Part shown: in pieces, positions 44,761-55,499 of the stretch | How the letters are laid out: each line of letters begins with the position of its first letter | Numbering within the stretch: the first letter of the stretch is position 1 | NCBI GenBank assembly: GCA_036346265.1 | Contig: CM070679.1 | Coordinates: 11,525,787-11,589,786 of the forward strand | Length of the DNA: 64,000 nt | Direction of reading: 5' to 3' | Origin: Melocanna baccifera | Lineage: Eukaryota > Streptophyta > Magnoliopsida > Poales > Poaceae | Program-made: the position numbers and the translations under genes | Notes under the pieces: model-generated | Told to the model about the DNA's origin: nothing | Database searches by the model: none | The model's input: only the letters and a program-made list of their open reading frames with translations

Positions 44761-46959
44761 GGGAGGGGAGGGAGGCAGCTGGGGGAAGGGAGGGAGGTCA
44801 GGGGAGGCGGCGAAGGGAAGTCGAGGAAGGCGGCTGGGGGAGACGAGAGGGGAGGGGAGGTGGCGGAGGGAGGTCGGGGGAGGCTTGCGGTTCCTCCTAC
44901 GCCGCATGCTCGGCTCGCCACCACCGTAGATCGGTGAGAGGGTCAGAGGGAGGAGAGCGAGGAGGAAGAATGGAGTTATAGGGGAGGCCAGGAGGGGATA
45001 AGGCCGAAAGGCCGGTGCTCGGCCGAAGAAAAGAGGAAAAGGGAGGAAGAAAAAAAGAAAGAGAAGAGGAGAAGAAAAGAAGAAAAGGAAAGGAAAGAAA
45101 AAAAAGAAAAGTGGGGAAAGAAATCAATATATTAAAATTTAACGTGTACCGATTAAATTATTGAATAGTTGTTTAAATAATTCTGATGCTACTTTAAATA
45201 AGTAATTAATTTAGTAGTCACATGTAAATGGTAGATACCCATTAAGAATGGTAGCGAGGTGGCAATGCTCCTTGAGCCAGAGTAAATCATGGGCTGGCCC
45301 AAGTAAATATGTACATGTGACTTTCTTTCTCCTTTTTCTTTCTAGATGAATTTGTTTGCAGCGTTGGTTGTGTCATCTTGTCACATTCAGATGTCATTCA
45401 AATAGCTAATGCATACATCTCTTTTGCAGGCCATGGTAGATTCGTAGCATGTCTCAGACTCTCAGGGACCAGAGTACAAGGTGAGTCCTGAGCTACATGG
45501 ACTTTTTAAGTCATTAGTTCATTACATATATACAAACACAAGGTGCTTGACTGAATGGTGCTATTTGGCAAATACAACATCTACCTCAAGGATGAACAAA
45601 GAGAGATGCTAGAAATGATCGATGCCACCAGAGCAATGTTGAGGTCAATGGGAGGCGGCGAGATCAGTGTTTCAGCCTATGATACAGCGTGGGTCGCCCT
45701 TGTCAAGAACCTGGACGGAAATAACGGCCCGCAGTTCTCCTCGAGCATCGACTGGATCGTTCAGAATCAACATTCAGATGGTTCATGGGGTGATGGCACC
45801 TTTTTCTTGGTCCATGACCGAATTATCAACACCCTAGCCTGTGTCGTCGCATTAAAGCCATGGAACATTCATGCTGACAAGTGCAAAAAAGGTATACTAT
45901 AGTATATATAGTTTGTTGTAGTATAAGCCTCTCAACAACTTTGTTTAGGAGAGCTATATGGTCTCGGGATCTATATTGTTTTCTAAGCGAGGCTAAAACC
46001 TCCTAGTTATTCTCAATGGTGCTAATTTGATTTATTGTAGGTTTGTCATTTGTTCGAGAAAATCTGTGGAGGTTAGCCGAAGCTGAAGATGACTGGATGC
46101 TAATCGGCTTTGAGTTAACCTTCCCCTCACTGCTAGAGATGGCCAATGACCAAGGTCTCGACATACCTTGTGATGAGCCTTCCTTGCAAGCTGTATATGC
46201 CAAGAGAGACCTAAAGCTCACGAAGTATACATAATATAATCACATTTATTCGTTTCATTTTTAGGGCCTATTTGGAGTGCATGAGTTTCCATGACTCTCT
46301 ACATGCAGATTTTCTACAAAATTTTCTAAATTGTAAATTGGAGTTACTGGGAGGTCTAGAACCCTGTACGTAATTGATCGATATATTGATTCTCTTGTTT
46401 GTAGGATTCCTAAAGATGTACTACACACCGTACCAACAACTTTGCTTCATAGCATAGAGGGAATGCAGCAAGGCTTAGATTGGGAAAAGCTACTTAAGCT
46501 CCAGTGTTCAGATGGCTCATTTATGTCATCATCTGCTGCCACAGCTTATGCTCTTATGCAAACTGGCGATGGCAAATGCCTTGAATTCCTTGACGGAATC
46601 GTCAGAAAGTTCAACGGGGAAGGTAATTAGTTTAATTATGGCAAGCAGCTATATACATATGCATAGGTAGATGATACTGATTAATTGGAGCTTACAGTGG
46701 CAAATTATGATTGGTGGAGTTAATCTGTGAAAGCTCACTTAAATGGGAAATTTGCAAAATAAGAGGACAGCTATAGTACAAACAACCTATTAGCAAAAAG
46801 AAAGTGTTAAACTGGTGACGAACGAACTCCTTTTCCCCTATCCCTCCCCCTCTCAAACCCCCTCCTCACTCGTTAATTTGCCACTGTATGCTCCTGTTAA
46901 TCAGAATCATCTATCTATTCACATGTATATAGCCTGCTTGCCATAATTAAACTAATTAC

Positions 46960-47747
46960 CTCCCTCGTTGAACTTTTTGACGATTCCGTCAAGGAATTCA
47001 AGGCATTTGCCATCGCCAGTTTGCATAAGAGCATAAGCTGTGGCAGCAGATGATGACATAAATGAGCCAGCAGATGTATATAGCTTAACTAGCTTTTCCC
47101 AATCTAAGCCTTGCTGCATTCCCTCTATGCTATGAAGCAAAGTTGTTGGTACGGTGTGTAGTACATCTTTAGGAATCCTACAAACAAGAGAATCAATCTA
47201 TGGATCAATTACGTACAGAGTTCTAGACCTCACAGTAACTCCAATTTACAACTGCGAAATTTTTTTAGAAAATCTGCATGTACAGATTGCATTGTTCCTG
47301 TAAAATTCTTGAAAAGTCTTGGAAATTCATGCACTCCAAATAACCCCTAAAAATGAAACGAATAAATGTGGGTATATTATGTATTTTTCGTGAGCTTTAG
47401 GTCTCTCTTGGTGGATCTGTTCTTTTTTGCTTCAGTTTATAACTTTTGAGCTGTTTGTGAGAAAGAGTACGAAGAAATAAAAACTCACATGTGATTTTGG
47501 CCGATATTAATAAAGTCACTACAGCGTATACTACAATCAATTTATAAACTCTATATTAAAAAGATATTTTGTTTGAAAACTAGTTATTATAGAAAAATAA
47601 AAAAACAGTTTGTAGAAGCTGAAAATAAGAGACCAAGGTCATTGGCCATCTCTAGCAGTGAGGGGAAGGTGAACTCAAAGCTGATTAGCATCCAGTCATC
47701 TTCAGCTTCGGCTAACCTCCACAGATTTTCTCGAACAAATGACAAAT
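46960..47747 (-). pseudogene. CPS: Inverted copy of CPS exons 4 and 5
   Basis: On the minus strand, exon 4' (47747 to about 47639) reads LSFVRENLWRLAEAEDDWML followed by FTFPSLLEMAND, then is interrupted by the MITE. Exon 5' (47177-46960) reads IPKDVLHTVPTTLLHSIEGM, then GLDWEKLVKLYTSAGSF and ends KFNEGG before a GTAATT donor. Both keep the splice borders of the plus-strand copies. There is no exon 1-3 counterpart on this strand here, so it cannot make protein on its own. Confidence 0.85.
47415..47634. mobile_element. MITE-like insertion in the right hairpin arm
   Basis: Present only in the right arm. The left arm (46141-46215) has plain exon 4 here. Ends 'gatctgttcttttttgcttcag' and 'agaagctgaaaataaga' are imperfect inverted repeats and match the family at 26948-27191. 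Confidence 0.65.
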
Positions 47748-48050
47748 CTACAATAAATCAAATTAGCGCCCTTCAGATTAACTAGGCGGCTTTAGCCTCG
47801 CTTAGAAAACCATACAGATCCCGAGACGATATAGCTCTCCTAAACAAAATTGTTGAGAGGCTTATACTACAACAAACTATATATACTATAGTACGAGGAC
47901 ACATTTTCGGCTAAAATTTGCCGAAATTCGGTTCTCAGCTCATCTTAAAAAATGTCTAATTTGCTGAAAATTTTTGAGCCGTTTTTAAATTTTTAAGCCC
48001 ATCACCGACAAGTGAGGCGGACATGGCTCGGAGGTAGCCATGGCGCTAGC

Positions 48051-50397
48051 TGTAACATCACAAATTTCAAGAAATATAAAAATGAGGAAAATATAAAACT
48101 TTTTGCATGCATCTTTTTTTCTTGGATTTATTTGGAGCTTCCTTGGAAAAGTAAAATTTAAAAAAACAAATGTGCATTGGATGCAACTCAATTTGAATTC
48201 AAAAATCAAATCTAAAAAGTTGATCAAAAGTTGGTATGAGAAAATTTATGGTAGAAATTATTTCAAAAGCTCACAAATATATTCAGGGCACTGAAAATAA
48301 TTATTTAAGTATTTTTGAGCATGATACAAACAATTATTGAAATCAAATAGTGCTTTTTAAATGAAAACAGTAGCATTTCAAGATTTTTGAGAAAAATCTA
48401 GCAAATAGTGCTTTTAAATGAAAATAGTATCATTTCAAGATTTTTTGAGAAAAATCTATTGCAGATAAAATTTTGAAAAATTTACCTAATGATCTGCAAT
48501 GTGTCAGGAGCACACAAAAAATTTAAAAAATTTTGAAGCTCGCCTAGTGCATCGAAAAATTTCCTAATCTCTCAGCTTACCTTAACTCTCTCTCTACCAT
48601 GTGGGACCCACCCATCAAGCCGCCCTCTCTCTATCACTTAAGTCCCGACTCTGATGAGTGGAACTCGAACCCACCCATCAAGTCAGCTTACCTTCTCTCC
48701 CTAGCTAGCTGGGCCTATAGGCAAATATCGTCTTCCACCTCCGCCTGCCTGTGCCAGCGCTGCTCCGCTGTGGCCATGCCCCTGCCACCGATTTTTTATG
48801 CCGCACCCCTGGTTTCCCCATTCAACTATTTGGCCTCACCTACCGATCGCATTATTCTGCCAAGTTTCCCTCCTCTTTGTCCTCTTTGCATGTCATACGT
48901 CACCGAGAAGAACCAAGTTTGTCTCACCACCACACTCGTGAAATCTCGTGCATCTCCCTTGGTCGTCCTGTGCCTATAAGGCCTTCCTGACCACACCATT
49001 CTCTTCCTCATCTTGCCCTTGCTTCTTTCCCACAAAAGCCTGAACCTTTCCTTCTTTGCCACGCTTGGAACATGCTATCTTCCTCTGCGCCAGTAAGCGT
49101 GCTCCACCGAGCTCCACCGTGGCATGAGCTCTTCGGTGGATCCCTTGCTTCCCTAACTACGTCATCTTATGGACCGAATCCTGTTGCCGTATAGCTAAGT
49201 CTAAGCATACAACCACATATGCTATATGGGCTGTGACTTTAGCTGAGTAAGTTGTCTAGGTCTAGTCTTGCATATTAGTAGGCCGAAGTAATGAGGGCAT
49301 TCAAGGAAGGTTTACTCGTAGGCCCTCCCTTCAACAACGCGCTGGAACCAAAACTTACTAATACAATGGTGAATGCCCACTTGGAAGATGAACCTGAGCG
49401 AGGGTCTTTACTTAGGGGATGGACCTAAATGAGAATTTGAATGCTTTCTTGAGGGATGGACCTAAGAGAGGTTTGACATTCATTGGGCCGGTGTAAGGTT
49501 TGGTCTAGGTAATGTAAAAACTATATGATTATCAATTTCGTCACATGCCAAAAAAGCGTGAAGTTGCCGATAGTATATTTGATTATCTCATGTGGATAAA
49601 GTTGTACAATCTCTTGAGAGTATTAAAAACTATTTAAATAGCCGTGCTCACGGTTATGAGTATGCTTAGATGCAGCCACAATGAATATAGCTTTGTTTTT
49701 ACAAAACTATTTTGATGAAAAAGTTGAAATGGCATGTACATATCGCGTGTGCCATGCCCCATGGTTGGGAATTGTTCGATGTTCCCAGCTGAGGAGGGCT
49801 ACAAATGGATGTGTTTTACTGTTATTAATGCTATATAAATGTTATTTTATTACATATCAAATGCTTTTTATAATTCCATTGTAAATTATTACTTATCAAT
49901 ATTGCAAATGAAACATGCTTCATGCTGAAAATAACTATAGTACAGAGCCTTACTTATTGTTAGCCTTGTATTTACTTATATGTTGCGATATACTACAAAT
50001 CTTACTGAATACATAATGTGCGCAACCTTGCTTAAATAATTGTTGTTCAGAAAATGAGAAAGATAGCATGCCCGATGACGTGTACTTTGCCCCGGCATTG
50101 GGAAATTTGACGATGGATCTTTCTAGAGCCTAACTTTAGTCGGTTGCCACGTTTGCTTATTTACTTGTCTTTCACTGCACTGTACTCTTGATACTTCTAT
50201 TTTATTTGGCCGGTCGGCCCTATATTGTAAACTTTAACTATGCATCGCTTATATATATTGCCCTATTGTATATTAATTGTATGCAATGTGTATGAATATG
50301 ATCTCGATACTGTAAATGTATGTACTAGCCACAAATCATAGGACTGGTATGAAACACATACGGTGATTTCAAGTATTTAATGCACGAGGTCCCCACA
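48051..50397 (+). repeat. Tekay-like LTR remnant 5 (possible solo LTR)
   Basis: Starts TGTAACATCACAAATTTCAAG. 48560-49060 is C-rich, as the leader of the other LTRs. 49560-49680 (gtggataaagttgtacaatctc ... aatagccgtgctcacggttatgag) follows 6390-6460. 50060-50397 follows 6830-7101 and ends GAGGTCCCCACA. No primer site or gag follows, and the flanking 5 bases (ctagc, ttggc) do not match, so it may be a rearranged rather than a clean solo LTR. No gene inside. Confidence 0.6.
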
Positions 50398-51113
50398 TTG
50401 GCAAAGGAGGGGGGAGCCGGCACTGGCAAGGGAGGGAGAAGCAGCGTAAGCAAAGGAGAAGTAACGCTGGCAAGGAGAGTGGAGACGGTGCTGATAAGGA
50501 AGCGAGTAAGGGAGGTGGCCATGGCACATGGAGACCGTCTATATTAATGCCAAAGGGCGGCGTGCTAGGGGCACAGCAACACTTGCTCGTTGGTCGGGCA
50601 CGGCTAGTAGATTAGCTCGCTGTCGTCGCAGCTCGCTCGCGACGCGTCACTGGCTCACCGAGCGTCTGAGTCACGCTGTCACACTAGTCGGCACTCGCCA
50701 AGCAGGGCCAACAGGAAGCCGTGCAGCAGGCACACAGCCGGCAGAACCATTGGGCCACGACAGTGAGCAGATGCAATTCGCGTAGCCATGGGCCGTCGCT
50801 GCTCATGCAGCGGACGAAGCCGAGCGCGTGGGTTGTCACCGAATGGTGACCGGCCCAATATAGGGGGCTGACCACCAGATCGACGGCTGAAAGACGACCA
50901 GCCCACATTAACCAAGCGACCGACCCATCGGACCTCTTGTTTAGCTTTTAAAAGCTATTATTTAGTTTTTTACAGTAATTAGTTTTTAAATATAATATAT
51001 TTTTAAAATAAGGTGTATAAATTAATTTTAATATATATTATAGTAACATTATTTATATCAATCAAAACTGTAGTTAGTTTCTCTTACTTTATACTCTCTC
51101 ACAAAACAACAGC
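50398..51113. other. Unassigned intergenic sequence
   Basis: A purine-rich block with repeated 'ggcaa(a)ggaggg' (50398-50520), a GC-rich part with no recognisable protein (50530-50930) and an AT-rich part (50940-51090) resembling a small MITE. Nothing further supportable. Confidence 0.35.
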
Positions 51114-51121
51114 AGCAAGGT

Positions 51122-51321
51122 CAGGGGCGGACCGAGAGTTAGATAAATGGGGGCCGAGGCCCCCACTCAATTTTAAATTTGTAGTGAAGTAATCAAATAT
51201 TTTAGTACTTGGCCCCCACTCGAGCGACTTCGTGGCCCCCACTCGAGCGACTTCGATGTCTAGATCTACTACAGCGTGGGTTGAGTGCCCCCACTCAGTT
51301 TTTGTGCTGGATCCGCCCCTG
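51122..51321. mobile_element. hAT-type MITE, 200 bp
   Basis: Ends CAGGGGCGGACCGAG and CTGGATCCGCCCCTG are inverted repeats. The flanks agcaaggt (51114-51121) and agcaaggc (51322-51329) are an 8-bp duplication with one mismatch. Inside, 'ggcccccactcgagcgacttcg' is tandemly repeated (51211-51256). Non-coding. Confidence 0.85.
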
Positions 51322-51475
51322 AGCAAGGCCAGTTACCATTCCCAACATCTGGTTGCTTTTTCCTTGCAGGCGCGGAGCTACGCACGTACTTTTTGTTTGC
51401 ATCAGTCGAAGTTGCTTTGTGTTCTCGTTAACTCGGACGGTAGTAAATTGAACGTCTTTATGGACTAGATGAACG

Positions 51476-52728
51476 CAGGGCCGGCCCTGAGGGGGGGGGG
51501 GGGGCGAGAGGGGCGGTCGCTCCGGGCTTTTAAAATTTAGGGACCCTTCATATACTATGTAGAGTATATATATATTTTGAAAATTTATCTTGGACCTTTT
51601 AGCCACCGCAGTTGGTCCACATACGAAAAAAAATATTATGCAACACTGCAGCAAAGCACCACATCCGCTTGACTTCTCATCTTCTCATTCGTCTAGGGCG
51701 GCACCGCCTGAGCTGGTGACCCTGAGGGCCAGCCGAACTGTTGTTGATGCTTGGGTAAAAGGAACAACTTGCATGCATGTGTACGTGATGCTTGGGTAAA
51801 ACAAAAGGCCGGCGTTTTCCTCTGTGCTTCGGTACTTTCCGTGAAGAAAAATAAGCGGCGGCGCGGTGGGCTTCCTTGCTAATTAATGGAGGATTGGAGG
51901 TTGCATGCATGTGCTTTGGCCTCGGTGAGACTTGGTGATTAGCGCTGTGATCACTGGAGGCTCGTTCCGACGGAAGAAAAGAACGAGACTAGCAACTAGA
52001 AAAATCAGACAGGCGGCTCCTTGTTCGTGCGGAAGAAAAGGAAGCGACGAGCGAACAAGAAAAAGGTGCTAGTGTTCCGGAGAATAAAAAAAGGCAGCGA
52101 TCTCCTGGCCTCCTGGATTCCGTGAGGCACCGCCAAGCACGTCGTCGAGCAGTCCACGTAGCCTGACTATATTTGTTGAGGACAATCAAAGTGTAAGTGA
52201 TGTCACAAAAATTCAGAAGATCGCACTTTATGGAACTACGTAAGTTTTATTATTAGTTGTTTCCTAATTAGTACTCGATGCGTACTACTATTTTTCCTTT
52301 TAGTTGGATTACTCATATGTGTAGAAGGTTATTATTAGTTTGGTTAGAGTAAAAATAAAAAAGGATGCAATGTCATCTGAAGTAGAAGTAATTGAAGAAA
52401 AGCTAAACTGAATGTGCTATAAGATTTTAGATTTACACGTTGAATGCCTTTAGGCTTTAGCCAATGTTTTCCAAGGTGTAGTTGTGCATGTCTGGGCTCT
52501 AACCTTTTTCATCTACTGTTCTTTAAATTTTCAGTACCATATCATCTAGAAAATATGCATCCGGCAGTAAAAAAAGAAAAAAGAGGAAACGAATAGATGA
52601 GTTGATAGAACCACAGAGGGGATTCATTGACAAATTTTTTAAAAGTAATATGAGCAGTTCAAGAAATCCTGATGAATTGACGATAGTTGCTGTGGAGGAA
52701 GATGCTAATGCCAAGTGTTTGTTGGTAA

Positions 52729-52806
<78 letters not shown>

Positions 52807-52885
52807 AGATTTATATTTAGATATTTATATTAGGGTCTTTATTTTTAGTTTCGCTTTGAATCTCTAAAATCTCAGGACCGACCCT
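51476..52885 (+). mobile_element. hAT element, non-autonomous, 1.4 kb, with transposase N-terminus
   Basis: Ends CAGGGCCGGCCCTGAG and CTCAGGACCGACCCT are inverted repeats. GATGAACG flanks both sides (51468-51475 and 52886-52893), a perfect 8-bp duplication. Just inside the left end is a run of 14 G (51491-51504). Near the right end, about 52540-52730 on the plus strand, a frame contains KKRKKRKRIDELIEPQRGFI and NPDELTIVAVEEDA, typical of the N-terminus of TTF-type hAT transposases. The zinc finger and catalytic domain are missing, so the element is an internally deleted derivative. Confidence 0.8.
52733..52806. repeat. (TA)n(TG)n microsatellite
   Basis: About 28 TA units followed by about 9 TG units, within the hAT element and directly after the transposase N-terminus remnant. 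Confidence 0.95.
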
Positions 52886-53047
52886 GATGAACGATGAAAG
52901 TTTGTGTTCCTCTGGATCGATGAACACCACATATGTTTGTTTACGTACACATGTTCATTGAGCCACATGCAGGTGAGGTATTATTCGTCTCTGATCGATG
53001 ATCTTGCACTCTTCAATTCACTGGTCTGTACGTACGTACTAGCTTAG

Positions 53048-53669
53048 CTAGCAACTGATCACCTCGGCAAGCAGCTTGTACCGTCTCACCTTCACCCTAA
53101 ACCGCGCCTTCCCCGCGGCGGCTTGCAGTTTCCTCTCCCCCTTCGTCGTGGACACTTCCGGCACCGGCAGCACCGCTCTCTCGTCGTCGCCCTTGGGCTT
53201 CTTGACCGGCTTGCCAGGCTCCGCCGAGAACGCGGACCTCGAGCACCCACCACATGAGCGCCGGCTATCCTCGCCATCCTCTTCAGAGTTATTCATCTCT
53301 GACGACGTCGTCGACATCCTCCGTTTCGCCGCCGCCGTCGGCGCCTTCACCGGCGAACCCCCTCCGCGCTCCTCCCTCAGGCACCAGTTGCACCACCGGT
53401 ACTTCGTCACCCTCGGGTAGAGATTGCTGCAGTATCTACACACACATATATGCAGGTAGTCAGTGGAAACCTAGCTACACGAATCGAACAATTAAGGAGT
53501 GGCTAATTAATTGGAAGGGAAGCAATACATATGCAGATGCATGCTGTCACCTGTGTTGCAGCCGGAGGCGGCAGACCTTGCACCGGAACAGCTCGCGCGG
53601 CAGGCCGTGGTCGCCGCACATGCAGCAGACGGCGGCGGCGCCGCCATCGTCGGAGCCGGGAGATGCCAT
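53048..53669 (-). CDS. PHD-like zinc-finger protein, plant-specific, 168 aa, two exons
   Basis: Exon 1 is 53669-53551, from ATG (MASPGSDDGGAAAVCCMCGD) to LRLQH and a GTGACA donor. Exon 2 is 53435-53048, after an acceptor TGTAG, starting with the split arginine codon, then YCSNLYPRVTKYRWCNWCL. The two exons total 507 bases with one stop, so the frame is intact. Residues 15-60 hold eight cysteines/histidine in a PHD-like pattern: CCMCGD, LFRCKVC, LQHRYCS, CNWC. A serine/acidic middle part (SSEMNNSEEDGEDS), a lysine-rich stretch (KPVKKPKGDDER) and a conserved basic C-terminus (RFRVKVRRYKLLAEVISC) follow. Small plant proteins of this type probably act in the nucleus, but the role is not known to me. 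It is the only intact host gene I see. The intron is 115 bp. Confidence 0.85.
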
Positions 53670-53716
53670 GGGAGATATACGGAAGGAGTGGAGGAGGGGG
53701 TGCGTAATATGGTATC

Positions 53717-53724
53717 GTATATAG
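53717..53724 (-). promoter_or_regulatory. Possible TATA box of the zinc-finger gene
   Basis: CTATATAC on the minus strand, about 48 bp before the ATG. The implied 5' leader would be very short, so a more distal start is possible. Confidence 0.3.
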
Positions 53725-55439
53725 ATGAGGAAGGCGCGCGATGGAAAAGGCCGTGTGAGGCGATCGCATCTCGTCGTGGTCGGTCTTCACTGACGGACAG
53801 GCCGGCGGTAGCTTTCATGAGGTCAGGGAGGGAGAAAAACGGGACGAGTAGAGAGTAGACCACCGCGCACGCGCGGGGGTTTTGAGCGTGTGTACGTGCG
53901 TAGTGGCTGCTAAAGAAAGTATTGGCGGCCACAGTAATCGTGGACCGAGGGCAAGACCGGGGAGGGGTATGACGGTAACTTTCACTACATGTGACACGGT
54001 ATCTCGGCCCTGTTGTACTTCTGCACAAGTTTCATCGAGGTGTCTCGACTTTTGTACGTTGTTATTTCCGGTCCTGGTGGAGCAAAAGCACCTTCTTTCA
54101 GTTTCTAGGGTGTTATGCGCGTGCTTCAATTGGCCATAGGACTTTCTTTCAAGAGGAGATCATAGGGAGTTGATGTCGGTAATCTCATGATCAACGACCT
54201 GATATGGGTTTTGATAAGCATCAGTCAGCTGACCTTTCCCCCTAATTCGGTCAGATTTCTAACATTCTAAATGTGCATCAGATCCATGCTCCCGGTAGCG
54301 GTCGCCGCCTCTCCAACAGGATAGGTAGGGTTAGATTCATAGGACCCTGACCTTAGCTTCGAGTGCAGCGTTGACACCGCCAACCACAGGCTAGGTGAAG
54401 GTAAGGGCAGCGGTGGGTGGGAGTTTAGTAATAGTACAAATGAGTCAAGTCGGTTTTAGGGTTGCACGAGGACAATCGTTAGCGCTGGTAAATTCACTAG
54501 TGATGGGCCCAGAGATAGGGAAGAGACAAGAAGTGACATTTTGGGGCAAAATGATGGAAGATCGGAGGAACAATAGAGCAGTGTGGTGTTAGGGTTAGAG
54601 ACGGCCAGGAGGAAAGAATGTACATGAGGGGAAGGAGAGGGTGATATACATTTGGATCATCACAAAATCTTATAGTTATTCACAAAAAGAAAAAAAAAGA
54701 CAAACTGTTTGTTGATGCTAGCAAACCCAATAAATATAGTTGAGATTATGAGAAAGGTTAGTATTCGACATATCCTTGTATTTTATTAACTAGCATGATG
54801 CGCTGCGTACCTGCGCGGGGCATCATTCTTAGAGTATATTTAATTAGTTTACCACTATATATATGATGGATAATAAATGAACTACCTGCCAAAAAATAAA
54901 GGGCTGAAGGTCACGTGAAAGAATTCAAATATTAGAATTTTTAGAACATTAATTATCAATTTGATTTAATTTCCATGTTGTAGGATTAGTTTTCATTTGT
55001 GATATTAATGTATAGTAGTATATGTTAAAACAAAGAATATAGATCATATTTTTGGAGTAAATACTTATTCTTTATAATTTTTAATCGATATATCTAATAA
55101 TAGAGATAATAGTTGTATCCATATTAATACAATTAAAAGAATGCAAAGTATAATGGATATTGTGGGCAAGTTCATGTCTATGTGTGGATCGCTTGAGTTC
55201 AATTCTATCTCTAGTATCTCACATCTTAATTTCATACAAAAGTTATTCAACTATATGTGCATGCATATCATGGTGCAAATCAACTTCATGCGCTCTTCCA
55301 TTGATCAAGAAAAAAACATTAGTAATAATTTGTTAACCGTAAGGGTCCACCTAATTAAGAGCTAGATGCATTTATTTATTTTTGGATAATTTCTAGCAAT
55401 TTACTCTCACTTATCAGGTAACATTTATTGTTTATAAAT
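53725..55439. other. Upstream region and unassigned sequence
   Basis: 53725-54150 is presumably promoter of the minus-strand zinc-finger gene. 54160-54640 has one plus-strand open stretch without recognisable motifs. 54790-54830 contains 'actagcatgatgcgctgcgtacctgcgcgggg', a kind of sequence frequent at ends of grass DNA elements. 54840-55439 is AT-rich, with 'agggtccacc' blocks at 55343 and 55454 that look like a diverged duplication. No gene supported. Confidence 0.35.
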
Positions 55440-55499
55440 TGCTAAACATGATTAGGGTCCACCAAATGAAGGGCCAGCTTTTTTATTTTTGGGAGAATT

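Larger units (their letters stand above)
42475..46622 (+). pseudogene. CPS: ent-Copalyl diphosphate synthase-like gene, 5' part only
   Basis: Class II diterpene cyclases turn geranylgeranyl diphosphate into copalyl diphosphate in plastids, feeding gibberellins or phytoalexins. Exon 1 (42475-42583): MQVLTAALPHAPLLGRPAAE, then an arginine-rich stretch, a plastid transit peptide close to the rice CPS2 type. Possible exon 2: 45430-45480 (open, GT-AG borders). Exon 3, 45555-45891: ATRAMLRSMGGGEISVSAYD then TAWVALVKNLDG and WIVQNQHSDGSWGD. Exon 4, 46041-46224: LSFVRENLWRLAEAEDDWML. Exon 5, 46405-46622: VLHTVPTTLLHSIEGMQQGL. Borders of exons 3-5 are GT-AG with matching phases. The exon 2 to 3 join, as I place it, meets a stop (TGA before 45555). 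The DxDD domain and everything after it are missing, so no enzyme is made. Confidence 0.85.
45892..47897. repeat. Inverted repeat of CPS exons 4-5 (hairpin-forming)
   Basis: Left arm about 45892-46707, right arm about 46876-47897, spacer about 170 bp (46708-46875). The arms match through exon 4, exon 5, both introns and the sequence after exon 5: 'atactatagtatatatagttt' at 45893 and its reverse at 47875; 'ttatggcaagcagctatata' at 46637 and its reverse at 46925. The right arm has a 220-bp MITE insertion at 47415-47634 and loses about 40 bp there. A transcript through both arms would fold into a long stem. Confidence 0.9.

Noticed and set aside
44709..44981. Glycine/arginine-rich open frame
   Set aside because: Low-complexity purine repeat opposite the hydrolase fragment; no motif.
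42475..46622. A functional CPS gene
   Set aside because: Sequence after exon 5 turns into an inverted copy of exons 4-5. The catalytic DxDD region and C-terminal half are nowhere in the window.
53507..54028. 173-codon minus-strand frame overlapping exon 1 of the zinc-finger gene
   Set aside because: It reads the first exon in the wrong frame. The cysteine-rich frame with correct splicing is the supported one.
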